Below, in pieces: positions 48,993-58,033 of a stretch of DNA of 64,000 nt (position 1 is its first letter; the number at the start of each line of letters is the position of its first letter). This DNA comes from Agathobaculum hominis (GTDB lineage: Bacteria > Bacillota > Clostridia > Oscillospirales > Butyricicoccaceae). Under the pieces are notes generated by a model. That model was not told the origin of the DNA. It worked only from the letters and a program-made list of their open reading frames with translations, and ran no database searches. A program made the position numbers and the translations under genes. The stretch covers positions 289,355 through 353,354 of the forward strand of contig NZ_JACOPK010000002.1 in the NCBI RefSeq assembly GCF_014288055.1, written 5' to 3'.

Positions 48993-49022
48993 TTGACATG
49001 GAGATACAACGGGTGGTATAAT
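48993..49022 (+). promoter_or_regulatory. Promoter of nrdR
   Basis: TTGACA (48993-48998), an 18-bp spacer and TATAAT (49017-49022). Confidence 0.8.
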
Positions 49023-49069
49023 ATCCGCAGAGTATTACAGGTTATTGTATCATGAAGGGGTGGAGCCGA

Positions 49070-49525
49070 ATGAAATGTCCGTTTTGCGGCCATGATGACA
49101 GCAAGGTTGTTGATTCTCGACCGACCGATGAGGGAACGAGCATCCGGCGCCGGCGCGAATGCCTCAAGTGTTTCAAGCGGTTTACCACATACGAAACCGT
49201 AGAACGCATGCCGCTCATGCTCGTCAAGCGCGACGGCACGCGGCAGCCCTATGACCGGCAGAAGCTGCTCGGCGGTCTGGTCAAGGCGTGCGAGAAACGT
49301 CCGGTTTCGCTCATGCAGCTTGAGCAGATCGTGGATAATGTCGAGCAGCGCGTATTCAGTGCGCTCGAGAGCGAGGTCTCGAGCAAGACCATCGGCGAGC
49401 TGGTCATGGAGCAGCTGCGCTCGGTCGACGAGGTGGCCTATGTGCGCTTTGCGTCTGTCTACCGTCAGTTCAAGGATATCAATACTTTTATGGACGAGCT
49501 GAACACCCTGCTCAAGGACAAGTAA
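49070..49525 (+). CDS. nrdR: Transcriptional repressor NrdR
   Basis: Nucleotide-sensing repressor of ribonucleotide reductase genes. The 151-residue product has the zinc ribbon (MKCPFCGH...CLKCFKRF) and the ATP-cone domain (LMLVKRDGTRQPYDRQKLLG onward). ATG 49070 gives the standard N-terminus MKCPFC. No nrd genes are in the window. Confidence 0.96.
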   Translation: MKCPFCGHDDSKVVDSRPTDEGTSIRRRRECLKCFKRFTTYETVERMPLMLVKRDGTRQPYDRQKLLGGLVKACEKRPVSLMQLEQIVDNVEQRVFSALESEVSSKTIGELVMEQLRSVDEVAYVRFASVYRQFKDINTFMDELNTLLKDK

Positions 49526-49539
49526 ACAGCGAAAATCAG

Positions 49540-49583
49540 GGGAGCCTTTGCGCCGACGGCCGCGCGGAAGGCTCCTTTTCTTT
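49540..49583 (+). terminator. Terminator after nrdR
   Basis: GGAGCCTT / AAGGCTCC with a GC-rich loop, then TTTTCTTT. Confidence 0.75.
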
Positions 49584-49610
49584 GCATTTGGCCGGACAGT
49601 GTGGTATACT
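49582..49610 (+). promoter_or_regulatory. Promoter of the glycosyltransferase-CsaB gene
   Basis: TTGCAT (49582-49587), a 17-bp spacer and TATACT (49605-49610). Confidence 0.7.
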
Positions 49611-49648
49611 GATATCATCTGAACGTATACAGCTGGGAGGATACAGAC

Positions 49649-51880
49649 TTGCGAGTGATGCATGTGATGGGCGGCGGCGACGTTGGCGGCGCCAAGACCC
49701 AGATTATGAATACCGTAACCGGACTGAGCCGGACAAACGACGTCATGCTGATCTCGTTCCGGGCCGGTCCGTTCGCGGACGAGGCGAGAGAACGGGGCAT
49801 TGATGTGCGCGTCATCGAGCGGCACAATCCGTTCCGCGCGGCACGGACCATGCGCGATCTGGTGGACGAGTTCAAGCCGGACATCATCCACTGCCACGGC
49901 GGGCGCGCGAACCTGATGGGCGCGATGGTGCGGCGCAGCCGCCGCATCCCCATCATAACGACCGTGCATTCGGACTACCGTCTGGACTACCTCGGCAGTC
50001 CGCTCAAGCAGCACACCCTCGGCACGGCAAACGCCATCGCGCTGCGCTTTCTCGACTTCTATCAGCCGGTCGCGGACCGCATGGCGCGCACGCTCATCGA
50101 GCGCGGTTTTGACCCGGAGCGCATCGTAAAGATCTACAACGGCATGGAATTCAACCGCCCGGAGGGCGAGTTCGACCGTGCAGCCTACCTCCGCGAGACC
50201 TACGGCGCGGAGATCGAGGAGGGGGATGTGCTCTGCGGCATCGCGGCGCGTCTGACCGCCGTCAAGGACATCGCGACGACCGTGCGCGGCTTCGCGGAGG
50301 CGCTCAAGACCGCGCCGCAGCTGCGCCTGTTCATCGCAGGCGACGGCGAGGATGCGGATATGCTGAAAAAGCTGTGCGACCAGCTCGGCGTGCGCGAGCG
50401 CGTGACGTTCTGCGGCTGGGTTTCGCCCGTCATGCCGTTTTTCCGTGCGATGGACATCAATCTGCTGTCCTCGGTGTCCGAGACCTTCCCGTACTCCATT
50501 CTCGAGGGCGTGTGCGCCGGCTGCGCGACCATCTGCTCGGACGTCGGCGGCATGCCGGAGCTCATCGACACGGGCGAGAACGGCTATATCTTCCCGGTCG
50601 GAGACGACAAAAAGCTCGCGGAATACATGGCGCGGCTCGCGAACGACGCGGCGCTCCGCCATACCTTCGCGGAGGCGCTCTACGCCAAGGCGTCCCGGGA
50701 TTTCTCCAAGGACAAGATGTGTGAGCGGCAGGAGGCGAACTACCGCCATGTCATCGCGCGCTTTCACCGGCCGAAGGACGAACGCGAGAGCATCGTCATC
50801 TGCGGCGCATACGGACGCGGCAACGCGGGCGACGACGCCATTCTTGAGGCGATCGTGCAGGAGATGCGTGAGCTCGATCCGCTGCGCACCATCACGGTCA
50901 TGTCGCGCCGCCCGCGCGAGACCCGTGTGGTCTACCGCACGAACGCGGTTTATACATTCAACGTGTTTTCCGTGCTGCGGAAGTTCCGCCGCGCCGCGCT
51001 CTACATCAACGGCGGCGGCTCGCTCATGCAGGACGTCACCTCGACGCGCTCGCTGTGGTATTACTGCTACACGCTCCGCGCGGCGAAAAAGCGCGGCTGC
51101 AAGGTCATGATGTACGGCTGCGGCATCGGCCCGATCAACCGCGCGGCCAACCGCAAAATGGCCGCAAAGACCATCGACGCCTCGGTCGACCGCATCACGC
51201 TGCGCGACGACAATTCCCGTGCGCTGCTGAGCGAAATGGGCGTTGTGCATCCGGATATCTGCGTGTCTGCCGACCCGACCATCATCCTGACGCCAGCGCC
51301 GCACGAGATCGTCAATCTCGCGCTCGAAAAGTGCGGCATCGACCCGGACGGGAGCTATATCGGCTTCGGCCTGCGCAACTGGAAGGGACTGGACGACGCG
51401 CTGCCCGAGATCGCGGCGGCGGCGGACTATGCCTATGAAAAGCACGGCCTCACGCCGGTGTTCGTGCCCATCGAGTTCCCGAGCGACCTCATGCCGGCCG
51501 AGCGCGTGGGCGCGCTGCTGCACTGCCCGTGGCACGCGGTCCGTATCCGCCAGCCGATCGAGACGACCATCGGCATTCTCGCGCGCATGAAAACCGTCGT
51601 GGGCATTCGCCTGCACTCGCTGATGTTCTCGGCAGGGCAGGGCGTGCCGGTCGTCGGCATGAGCTACGACATCAAGGTGGACGGTTTCCTCAAGTATATC
51701 GGCAGCCGGACCTGCCTTCAGCTCTCGTCCGTCCGAGCGGACGAGCTGTGCCGCCTGATCGACGAGTGCGTTTCGGGCGCGCTCGACAGCGAGGTACACC
51801 GCACGGCGGAAATGCTGCGCGACAGGGAACAGGAAAACGTAAAGGGGGCAGCCGCGCTGCTCCGTCTGTCCGGGGACTGA
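49649..51880 (+). CDS. Fusion of a GT4 glycosyltransferase and CsaB-type polysaccharide pyruvyl transferase
   Basis: In the 743-residue product, residues 1-370 are a GT-B glycosyltransferase (HVMGGGDVGGAKTQIMN; GIAARLTAVKDIATTVRGFA; SSVSETFPYSILEGVCAG). Residues ~375-743 are a polysaccharide pyruvyl transferase (CGAYGRGNAGDDAILEAIV; NGGGSLMQDVTS; CGIGPINRAANRKMAA; GIRLHSLMFSAGQGVPVVG). CsaB pyruvylates secondary cell-wall polymer so that SLH-domain proteins can bind. The start is TTG, eight bases after GGGAGG. It is likely co-transcribed with the glycosyltransferase downstream. Confidence 0.88.
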   Translation: MRVMHVMGGGDVGGAKTQIMNTVTGLSRTNDVMLISFRAGPFADEARERGIDVRVIERHNPFRAARTMRDLVDEFKPDIIHCHGGRANLMGAMVRRSRRIPIITTVHSDYRLDYLGSPLKQHTLGTANAIALRFLDFYQPVADRMARTLIERGFDPERIVKIYNGMEFNRPEGEFDRAAYLRETYGAEIEEGDVLCGIAARLTAVKDIATTVRGFAEALKTAPQLRLFIAGDGEDADMLKKLCDQLGVRERVTFCGWVSPVMPFFRAMDINLLSSVSETFPYSILEGVCAGCATICSDVGGMPELIDTGENGYIFPVGDDKKLAEYMARLANDAALRHTFAEALYAKASRDFSKDKMCERQEANYRHVIARFHRPKDERESIVICGAYGRGNAGDDAILEAIVQEMRELDPLRTITVMSRRPRETRVVYRTNAVYTFNVFSVLRKFRRAALYINGGGSLMQDVTSTRSLWYYCYTLRAAKKRGCKVMMYGCGIGPINRAANRKMAAKTIDASVDRITLRDDNSRALLSEMGVVHPDICVSADPTIILTPAPHEIVNLALEKCGIDPDGSYIGFGLRNWKGLDDALPEIAAAADYAYEKHGLTPVFVPIEFPSDLMPAERVGALLHCPWHAVRIRQPIETTIGILARMKTVVGIRLHSLMFSAGQGVPVVGMSYDIKVDGFLKYIGSRTCLQLSSVRADELCRLIDECVSGALDSEVHRTAEMLRDREQENVKGAAALLRLSGD

Positions 51881-51937
51881 TATCTGACCGGCAGTCTGTG
51901 TTTTCTTCGCGCTTAAACAACCAAAAGGGGTTATGAT

Positions 51938-53125
51938 ATGAAAAACCATGTCGTTTGTCTTTCGACAACCAACTATCATCCGCTGCCGACGCGCAAGCAG
52001 AACGTCATGAGCCGGCTGCGGAACAGCGAGGTGCTGTATTTCGACCCTCCGGTGTCGATCATCGCGCCGCTCAAGGATAAAAAGGCCTCCGCCTATATCA
52101 GTAAATACAGGCAGCCCGGCGAAAAGGTCGAGGGGCATGAGAACATCACGGTCTATGCCCTGCCGCCCGTGCTGCCGTTCTTCAACAAGTTCCGCTGGGT
52201 GAACCGGCTCAACCAGAAGCGTCAGGCGGCTTTCGTGCGCAGAAAGATGCGAGAGCACGGCTTCGGAGACGAGACCGTGCTGTGGTGCTATTCGCCGTCC
52301 TCCTGCGACATCGTCGAGCAGGTGCCGCACAGCAGTCTGGTCTATGACTGCGTGGACCGCCATTCCGCCTACAAGGGCCACATTACGCCCGAGGTCGTGG
52401 ACGGCATGGAGCGCGACCTTGCGAAGCCGGCGGATCAGGTGTTCGCGACTGCGGTCGGTCTCGCGGAGACGCTCGAAAAGATCAACCCGACCACGAAAAT
52501 GATCCCGAACGGCGCGGCCTACGAGATCTTCTCGCGCGTGCAGACCGAAAAGGACGCGCTCTCCTGTCCGGAGGACATGAAGGAGCTGGGGCACCCGGTC
52601 TACGGCTTTGTCGGCATGCTGCAGGAGTGCATCGACTACGCGCTCATCGAAAAGCTCGCGAAGGAGCGCCCGGACGCGACCATCTTCCTCATCGGCCGCA
52701 CGCTGCCCGGCGTCGATCTGTCGCATCTGAAGCAGTACAAAAATATCGTGTTCCACGGACTCGTGCCGCAGCCCGAGCTGCCGGCCTACCTCGCACAGAT
52801 GGACGTCTGTCTGAACGTATTCCGGGCGGGCGCGCTTTCCAAGGACGTTTCGCCGCTCAAGTTCTATGAGTATCTCGCGACCGGCAAGCCGGTCGTTTCG
52901 ACCCGTGAGCCGCTTCAGGTCGAGGATTTCAGGGATGTGGTGTATATCGCGCATGATGCGGACGAATTTCTCGCGCTGTGCGACGAGGCGGCGTGCGAAA
53001 ATGCACCGGAAAAGGTCGAAAAGCGCCTTGCCTACGGCGAGCAGTGCTCGTGGACCGAGCGCGTCCGGCAGATGGAGGACGTCCTGTATAAAAAGGGCGT
53101 TCTGCACGAAAGCCCGGAAAAGTAA
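51938..53125 (+). CDS. Glycosyltransferase, TuaH-like
   Basis: The 395-residue GT-B protein has VVCLSTTNYHPLPTRKQNVM at the start, DCVDRHSAYKGH, FVGMLQECIDYALIEKLA, LIGRTLPGVDLSHLKQY and a GT4-like C-terminal LKFYEYLATGKPVVSTREPL. It resembles TuaH-type enzymes of teichuronic-acid clusters. It follows the CsaB fusion gene, so the pair probably builds or decorates a cell-wall glycopolymer. The sugar is unknown. Confidence 0.83.
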   Translation: MKNHVVCLSTTNYHPLPTRKQNVMSRLRNSEVLYFDPPVSIIAPLKDKKASAYISKYRQPGEKVEGHENITVYALPPVLPFFNKFRWVNRLNQKRQAAFVRRKMREHGFGDETVLWCYSPSSCDIVEQVPHSSLVYDCVDRHSAYKGHITPEVVDGMERDLAKPADQVFATAVGLAETLEKINPTTKMIPNGAAYEIFSRVQTEKDALSCPEDMKELGHPVYGFVGMLQECIDYALIEKLAKERPDATIFLIGRTLPGVDLSHLKQYKNIVFHGLVPQPELPAYLAQMDVCLNVFRAGALSKDVSPLKFYEYLATGKPVVSTREPLQVEDFRDVVYIAHDADEFLALCDEAACENAPEKVEKRLAYGEQCSWTERVRQMEDVLYKKGVLHESPEK

Positions 53126-53175
53126 CGGGTAAGTTTGGGCATTTGCACAAAGAAAAGAAAAAACGTGTAAAAGCC

Positions 53176-53204
53176 TTGCATTGCAAGGTTTAATTCGATA
53201 GAAT
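53176..53204 (+). promoter_or_regulatory. Promoter of the purE operon leader
   Basis: TTGCAT (53176-53181), a 17-bp spacer and TAGAAT (53199-53204). Transcription would start near 53212, giving a leader of about 190 bases that includes a short ORF and a terminator. Confidence 0.65.
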
Positions 53205-53248
53205 ATTGTTGTAACACCACCGATAGTTTCAGGAAAGAGGTGCAGCAC

Positions 53249-53344
53249 ATGACCGGCAGCGTATTCTTAAAGCGAGATGCAATCGCACAGTTCTGCGTTT
53301 TCGGGGATTACTGCAATTTTTTTGGCATCGGTGCAGCTAATTGA
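53249..53344 (+). CDS. Short ORF (31 codons) in the purE leader, possible leader peptide
   Basis: ATG 53249 is preceded by AGGAAAGAGG at good spacing. The peptide begins MTGSVFLKRDAIAQF and ends CNFFGIGAAN, with two cysteines and five phenylalanines. It stops at TGA, six bases before an intrinsic terminator, and purE starts 60 bases after its stop codon. The layout of promoter, ORF, terminator and biosynthetic operon resembles translational attenuation. The codons do not point to an obvious amino acid, and it could instead be a small functional protein. Confidence 0.5.
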   Translation: MTGSVFLKRDAIAQFCVFGDYCNFFGIGAAN

Positions 53345-53350
53345 GCATCT

Positions 53351-53389
53351 TTAGGACACGGGTATATCTCCGTGTCCTAATTTGTTTTT
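53351..53389 (+). terminator. Terminator/attenuator before purE
   Basis: TTAGGACACGG / CCGTGTCCTAA, then TTTGTTTTTG. It lies between the purE promoter and purE with no second promoter visible, so purine-operon transcription must pass it. No purine-riboswitch signature was seen. Confidence 0.75.
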
Positions 53390-53404
53390 GAGGAGGAATA
53401 TCAC

Positions 53405-53896
53405 ATGAAAAAGGTTCTGGTCGTCATGGGCTCGGACAGCGATCTCAAGGTGATGGAAAAATGCGTCGATCGCCTGAAGTCCTTCGACATTCCCGTCGAG
53501 GTCCGCATCTGCTCGGCACACCGCACCCCGGCTGTCGCAGAGCAGCTTGCGAAGAATGCGGCGGCGGAGGGCTTCGGCGTCATCATCGCGGCGGCAGGCA
53601 AGGCAGCGCATCTGGGCGGCGTTCTCGCAGCCTACACCACGCTCCCGGTCATCGGCGTTCCGATGGCGACGAGCGTGATGGGCGGCATGGACAGCCTGCT
53701 TTCCATCGTGCAGATGCCCAAGGGCATCCCGGTCGCAACGGTCGCGATCGACGGCGCGGACAACGCAGCCATCCTCGCGGCGCAGATGATCGCGCTGTCG
53801 GATGAGGCTCTCGCAGCCAGACTCACGGCCTTCAAGGCCGACATGGCAGCAGAAGTGACCGCAAAGGACGAAAAGGTTCGCGCACAGTTCGCGTAA
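53405..53896 (+). CDS. purE: N5-carboxyaminoimidazole ribonucleotide mutase
   Basis: Step 6 of IMP synthesis. The 163-residue class I PurE has VVMGSDSDLKVMEKC, the CSAHRTP motif near residue 36, AAAGKAAHLGGVLAAYT and VPMATSVMGGMDSLLS. No purK is adjacent, so the source of N5-CAIR is not seen in the window. It starts behind GAGGAGG. Confidence 0.96.
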   Translation: MKKVLVVMGSDSDLKVMEKCVDRLKSFDIPVEVRICSAHRTPAVAEQLAKNAAAEGFGVIIAAAGKAAHLGGVLAAYTTLPVIGVPMATSVMGGMDSLLSIVQMPKGIPVATVAIDGADNAAILAAQMIALSDEALAARLTAFKADMAAEVTAKDEKVRAQFA

Positions 53897-54040
53897 CCCG
53901 TATCCCCGGCGAGGTAAAGGCGCTCCGCCGCTTCCATTGACGGCGCGGCGTACAACCTGCAAACGCTGACCGGGAGCAGCGCTTCCGGTCCCGGAGCAGT
54001 TTCAAATTAACACACATATATTAAAATGGAGGAATTGGAC

Positions 54041-54751
54041 ATGGAAAAGAAAGAACAGCTGTACGAAGGCAAGGCCAAGAAGGTATTTGCGACCGACGAC
54101 CCGAATCTGGTCATCGTAGACTACAAGGACGACGCGACCGCATTCAATGGCCTCAAGAAGGGCTCGATCGCCGGCAAGGGCGTCATCAACAACGTCATGA
54201 GCAACCATATGTTCCAGCTGCTGGAGAAGCAGGGCGTGCCGACGCATTTCGTTGAGCAGCTCTCCGAGCGCGAGACTCTGGTCAAGAAGGTCTCCATCGT
54301 GCCGCTCGAGGTCATCATCCGCAACATTTCCGCCGGTTCCTTCGCCAAGCGCTTCGGCGTTGAGGAAGGTATCGTGTTCGACGAGCCGACCATCGAGTTC
54401 TCCTACAAGAACGACGACCTCGGCGATCCGCTGATGAACGCTTACCACGCTGTAGCGCTCAAGGCGGCGACCCGCGAGGAGATCGAGACCATCAAGTCCA
54501 TGGCGTTCAAGGTAAACGAGGTCATGAAGCAGTACTTCGACTCGCTGAACGTTATCCTCGTTGACTTCAAGCTCGAGTTCGGCAAGACCGCCGACGGCAA
54601 GATCGTTCTGGCGGACGAAATCTCCCCGGATACCTGCCGCCTGTGGGACAAGACCACTAAGGAGAAGCTCGACAAGGACCGCTTCCGCCGCGATCTGGGC
54701 GGTGTCGAAGAGGCATATCAGGAGATCATGAAGCGCGTCATGGGCAAGTAA
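54041..54751 (+). CDS. purC: SAICAR synthetase
   Basis: ATP-dependent addition of aspartate to CAIR. The 236-residue product has LYEGKAKKVF, the DYKDDATAFNGLKKGSIAGK segment, IVPLEVIIRNISAGSFAKR and LADEISPDTCRLWD. ATG 54041 is used because GGAGG lies eight bases upstream. The 144-base gap before it holds short GC-rich hairpins (for example GACCGGGAG/CTTCCGGTC near 53970). Confidence 0.97.
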   Translation: MEKKEQLYEGKAKKVFATDDPNLVIVDYKDDATAFNGLKKGSIAGKGVINNVMSNHMFQLLEKQGVPTHFVEQLSERETLVKKVSIVPLEVIIRNISAGSFAKRFGVEEGIVFDEPTIEFSYKNDDLGDPLMNAYHAVALKAATREEIETIKSMAFKVNEVMKQYFDSLNVILVDFKLEFGKTADGKIVLADEISPDTCRLWDKTTKEKLDKDRFRRDLGGVEEAYQEIMKRVMGK

Positions 54752-54786
54752 GCCGCGCGCACGGACAGGAAAAGGCTAAATATTCT

Positions 54787-56256
54787 ATGAAATATCGTAT
54801 TAAAAGACAGAGCAGCACTCCGTTTGACAAGGTACACGAGGAGTGCGGCGTATTCGGCATCGCGGCGCCCGAGGGCAAGGAAATCTCCGCCGCACACGAC
54901 GCCTACACCGCGCTGTTCGCATTGCAGCACCGCGGTCAGGAGGCAGCCGGCATCGCCGTCAACAAAAACGGCGTGATCCACTGCCATAAGGACGTTGGTC
55001 TGGTCAGCTCGGTTTTCGACCAGAAAACGCTCGACAGGATGCCGGGTTCCATGGCGATCGGCCATGTCCGCTACTCTACGACCGGCGACACGCGCCGCGA
55101 GAATGCACAGCCGATCTCCATCACCCATGTCAAGGGCAACCTCGCCGTTGCGCACAACGGCAACCTCGTAAACGCGGGTGAGCTGCGCCGCGAGATCGAG
55201 CTGGACGGCGGCATTTTCCGTTCCTCGAACGATACCGAGGTCCTGGTCTACACCATCGTCAAGGAGCGCCTCAAGTGCGCCTCCATCGAGGAGGCCGTGC
55301 TGAGCACCATGAAGCGCATCGAGGGCGCGTATTCGCTCGTGGTCATGTCCCCGCGCAAGCTGATCGCTGCGCGCGACCCCCACGGCTTCCGTCCGCTCTG
55401 CATCGGTCTGCTGGACGGCGACTGCTATGTATTCGCCTCCGAGACCTGCGCGCTCGACGCGCTCGGCGCAAAGTTCGTCCGCGACGTGGAGCCGGGCGAG
55501 GTCTGTGTCGTTGAAAACGGCAAGCTGCGCAGCATGCACTGCGACATCAAGTGCAAGACCTCTGCGTGCGTATTTGAGTATATCTATTTCGCCCGTCCGG
55601 ACTCGATCATCGACGGCGCGTCGGTAGAGCTTGCCCGTCAGGAGGCCGGCAAGTATCTGTCCATCGAGCATCCGGTCGGCGCAGATGTCGTCATCGGCGT
55701 GCCCGACTCGGGCATCCCGGCGGCGATCGGCTACGCGAAGTTTTCGGGCATCCCGTACGGCGTGGGCCTGATCAAGAACCGCTATATCGCCCGTACCTTT
55801 ATCCAACCCGGTCAGGACAAGCGCGAGCGCTCGGTGCGTCTCAAGCTGAACGCCCTGCGCACCGCAATCGAGGGCAAGCGCGTCATCATGGTCGATGACT
55901 CGATCGTTCGCGGCACGACCTGCGGCCGTCTGGTCAAGCTGCTGCGCGACGCAGGCGCGGCCGAGGTCCATATGCGCATTTCTGCGCCCCCGTTCCGCCA
56001 CCCCTGCTTCTTCGGCACCGACATCCCCGAGCGCAGCCAGCTGCTCGCGCACAACCGCACGGTAGAAGAGATGCGCGAGATCATCGGCGTCGATTCGCTC
56101 GGCTTCCTGTCGCTCGAGGCCTGCCGCAAGATCGCAGTCGGCTGCAAGCTCGGCTTCTGCGATGCGTGCTTCTCGGGCGAGTACCCCATCCCGGTACCGG
56201 ACGAGGCGGAGAAGAACATGTTCGAGATGGAAATCCCTCTCGGCAGCAAAGAGTAA
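54787..56256 (+). CDS. purF: Amidophosphoribosyltransferase
   Basis: First committed step of purine synthesis. The 489-residue product has a ~19-residue propeptide before the catalytic cysteine (EECGVFGIAAPEG). It also has IGHVRYSTTGDTRRENAQP, the PRPP loop VIMVDDSIVRGTTC and the C-terminal Fe-S ligands in GCKLGFCDACFSGEYP. This is the Fe-S, propeptide-containing B. subtilis type. Confidence 0.97.
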   Translation: MKYRIKRQSSTPFDKVHEECGVFGIAAPEGKEISAAHDAYTALFALQHRGQEAAGIAVNKNGVIHCHKDVGLVSSVFDQKTLDRMPGSMAIGHVRYSTTGDTRRENAQPISITHVKGNLAVAHNGNLVNAGELRREIELDGGIFRSSNDTEVLVYTIVKERLKCASIEEAVLSTMKRIEGAYSLVVMSPRKLIAARDPHGFRPLCIGLLDGDCYVFASETCALDALGAKFVRDVEPGEVCVVENGKLRSMHCDIKCKTSACVFEYIYFARPDSIIDGASVELARQEAGKYLSIEHPVGADVVIGVPDSGIPAAIGYAKFSGIPYGVGLIKNRYIARTFIQPGQDKRERSVRLKLNALRTAIEGKRVIMVDDSIVRGTTCGRLVKLLRDAGAAEVHMRISAPPFRHPCFFGTDIPERSQLLAHNRTVEEMREIIGVDSLGFLSLEACRKIAVGCKLGFCDACFSGEYPIPVPDEAEKNMFEMEIPLGSKE

Positions 56257-56284
56257 AGACTTTCTGGAAAGTGAGTGTGTAAAT

Positions 56285-57325
56285 ATGAGTGAGAGCCGTT
56301 CTGAGAGCTACAAGGCAGCCGGTGTAGACGTCACCGCAGGTTACGAGGCAGTCAAGCTGATGAAGCCGATGGTCGAGAGCACCTACGTCAAGGGCGTTAT
56401 GGGTACGCTCGGCGGCTTCGGCGGTCTGTTCCGCCCGGAGTTCAAGGGCATGGCCGACCCCATTCTGGTTTCCGGCACGGACGGCGTGGGCACCAAGCTC
56501 AAGCTGGCGTTCCTGATGGACAAGCATGACACGGTCGGCATCGACTGCGTTGCCATGTGCGTCAACGACATCGCCTGCTGCGGTGCACAGCCGCTGTTCT
56601 TCCTCGACTATATCGCAGTCGGCAAAAACCAGCCCGCAAAGATCGCGCAGATGGTATCGGGCATCGCAGAGGGCTGCCGTCAGGCAGGCTGCGCGCTGAT
56701 CGGCGGCGAGACCGCCGAGATGCCGGGCTTCTATCCGGTAGACGAGTACGACATGGCCGGCTTCTCGGTCGGCATGGTCGACAAGGAGAAGATGATCGAC
56801 GGCACGACCATCAAGCCGGGCGATGCGCTGATCGGCGTTGCGTCCTCGGGCGTACATTCCAACGGCTATTCCCTCGTGCGCAAGACCCTCGGCATCAACG
56901 AGAAGTCGGTCCGCCGCTATATCGATGAGTTCGGCAAGAGCCTCGGCGAGGAGCTGCTGACCCCGACCAAGATCTACGTCAAGGCGATCCAGTCGCTCAT
57001 CGGCAAGGTAGACGTCAAGGGCATCAGCCACATCACCGGCGGCGGCTTTTATGAGAACGTGCCGCGCATGCTGCCGGAGGGCATCGTCGCGAAGATCGAG
57101 AAGAAGGCCGTTCCGGTTCCGCCGGTATTCGACCTGATCGCAAAGACCGGCAAGATCCCGGAGCGCGATATGTACAATACGTTCAACATGGGCGCAGGTC
57201 TGGTGCTGGCTGTCGCAGCAGAGGACGTTTCCCGTGCGGTCGCAGCGATCTCCGCTGCGGGCGAGACGGCGTTCGTCATCGGCGAGTGCACTGCCGGCGC
57301 AGAAAAGGGCGTAGAGCTGGTATAA
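56285..57325 (+). CDS. purM: Phosphoribosylformylglycinamidine cyclo-ligase
   Basis: AIR synthetase. The 346-residue product has YKAAGVDVTAGYEAVKLMKP, SGTDGVGTKLKLAFLMDKHD, CVNDIACCGAQPLFFLDY, GGETAEMPGFY and ITGGGFYENVPRM. It follows purF by 28 bases. The SD is weak (GGAAAGTGAG), which suggests coupling. Confidence 0.97.
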   Translation: MSESRSESYKAAGVDVTAGYEAVKLMKPMVESTYVKGVMGTLGGFGGLFRPEFKGMADPILVSGTDGVGTKLKLAFLMDKHDTVGIDCVAMCVNDIACCGAQPLFFLDYIAVGKNQPAKIAQMVSGIAEGCRQAGCALIGGETAEMPGFYPVDEYDMAGFSVGMVDKEKMIDGTTIKPGDALIGVASSGVHSNGYSLVRKTLGINEKSVRRYIDEFGKSLGEELLTPTKIYVKAIQSLIGKVDVKGISHITGGGFYENVPRMLPEGIVAKIEKKAVPVPPVFDLIAKTGKIPERDMYNTFNMGAGLVLAVAAEDVSRAVAAISAAGETAFVIGECTAGAEKGVELV

Positions 57326-57333
57326 CAGGAGAA

Positions 57334-57358
57334 AACGGGCGCTTTGCCGCCCGTTTCC
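57334..57358 (+). terminator. Weak hairpin between purM and purN
   Basis: AACGGGCG / CGCCCGTT followed by TCCC. It has no real U-tract and is probably an mRNA-processing or stabilising element within the operon. Confidence 0.35.
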
Positions 57359-57401
57359 CATCGAAACGCGCACGACTGTGCGAAAATTCTGGAGAATACA
57401 A

Positions 57402-58028
57402 ATGACTAATATTGCAGTTCTGGTTTCGGGCGGCGGAACCAACCTTCAGGCGCTCATCGACGCCGAGGCGGCAGGAAAGATCGAAAACGGCGGCATCCGT
57501 CTTGTCGTTTCGTCCAATCCGAACGCCTTCGCGCTCGAGCGGGCGGCGAAGGCAGGCATCGAGACCGCCGTGCTGCGCCGAAAGGAATACGACTCGGCGG
57601 AGCGCTACGGCGAGGCGCTCGACGCGCTGCTGCGCGAAAAGGAGATCGGTCTTATCGTCCTGGCGGGCTTTATGACCGTGCTGCCCGACAGCTTTTGTGC
57701 AAAGTATGAAAACCGCATCATCAATGTCCACCCGTCGCTCATCCCGTCGTTCTGCGGCGAGGGATTTTACGGCCTGCGCGTGCATGAGGCGGCGCTCGCC
57801 AAGGGCGTCAAGGTCACGGGCGCGACCGTGCACTTCGTCAGCGAGGTCGTAGACGGCGGCGCGATCATCGCGCAGAAGGCCGTCGAGGTTGAGCCGGGAG
57901 ACACCCCGGAGAGCCTTCAGAAGCGCGTGATGCAGAATGCGGAATGGATCCTGCTGCCGCAGGCAGTGTCGGATTTCTGCGCCGGCAGACTTTCGGTCAG
58001 CGGCGCCATCGTTACAAGACAGGAGTGA
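57402..58028 (+). CDS. purN: Phosphoribosylglycinamide formyltransferase
   Basis: 10-formyl-THF-dependent GAR transformylase. The 208-residue product has VLVSGGGTNLQALIDAEAAG, the catalytic NVHPSLIPSFCGEGFYGLRV (Asn-His) and GATVHFVSEVVDGGAIIAQ. ATG 57402 follows TGGAGA. Confidence 0.96.
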   Translation: MTNIAVLVSGGGTNLQALIDAEAAGKIENGGIRLVVSSNPNAFALERAAKAGIETAVLRRKEYDSAERYGEALDALLREKEIGLIVLAGFMTVLPDSFCAKYENRIINVHPSLIPSFCGEGFYGLRVHEAALAKGVKVTGATVHFVSEVVDGGAIIAQKAVEVEPGDTPESLQKRVMQNAEWILLPQAVSDFCAGRLSVSGAIVTRQE

Positions 58029-58033
58029 CAGCT

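Noticed and set aside
48974..53248. A 1424-codon open frame on the - strand opposite nrdR, the CsaB fusion and the next gene
   Set aside because: It lies antisense to three genes with clear family motifs and SDs. Long empty reverse frames are common in GC-rich coding DNA, and its translation shows no recognisable domain.
53205..53404. Purine riboswitch before purE
   Set aside because: The leader has no three-way-junction core with the conserved loops; it is occupied by a short ORF and a plain terminator.
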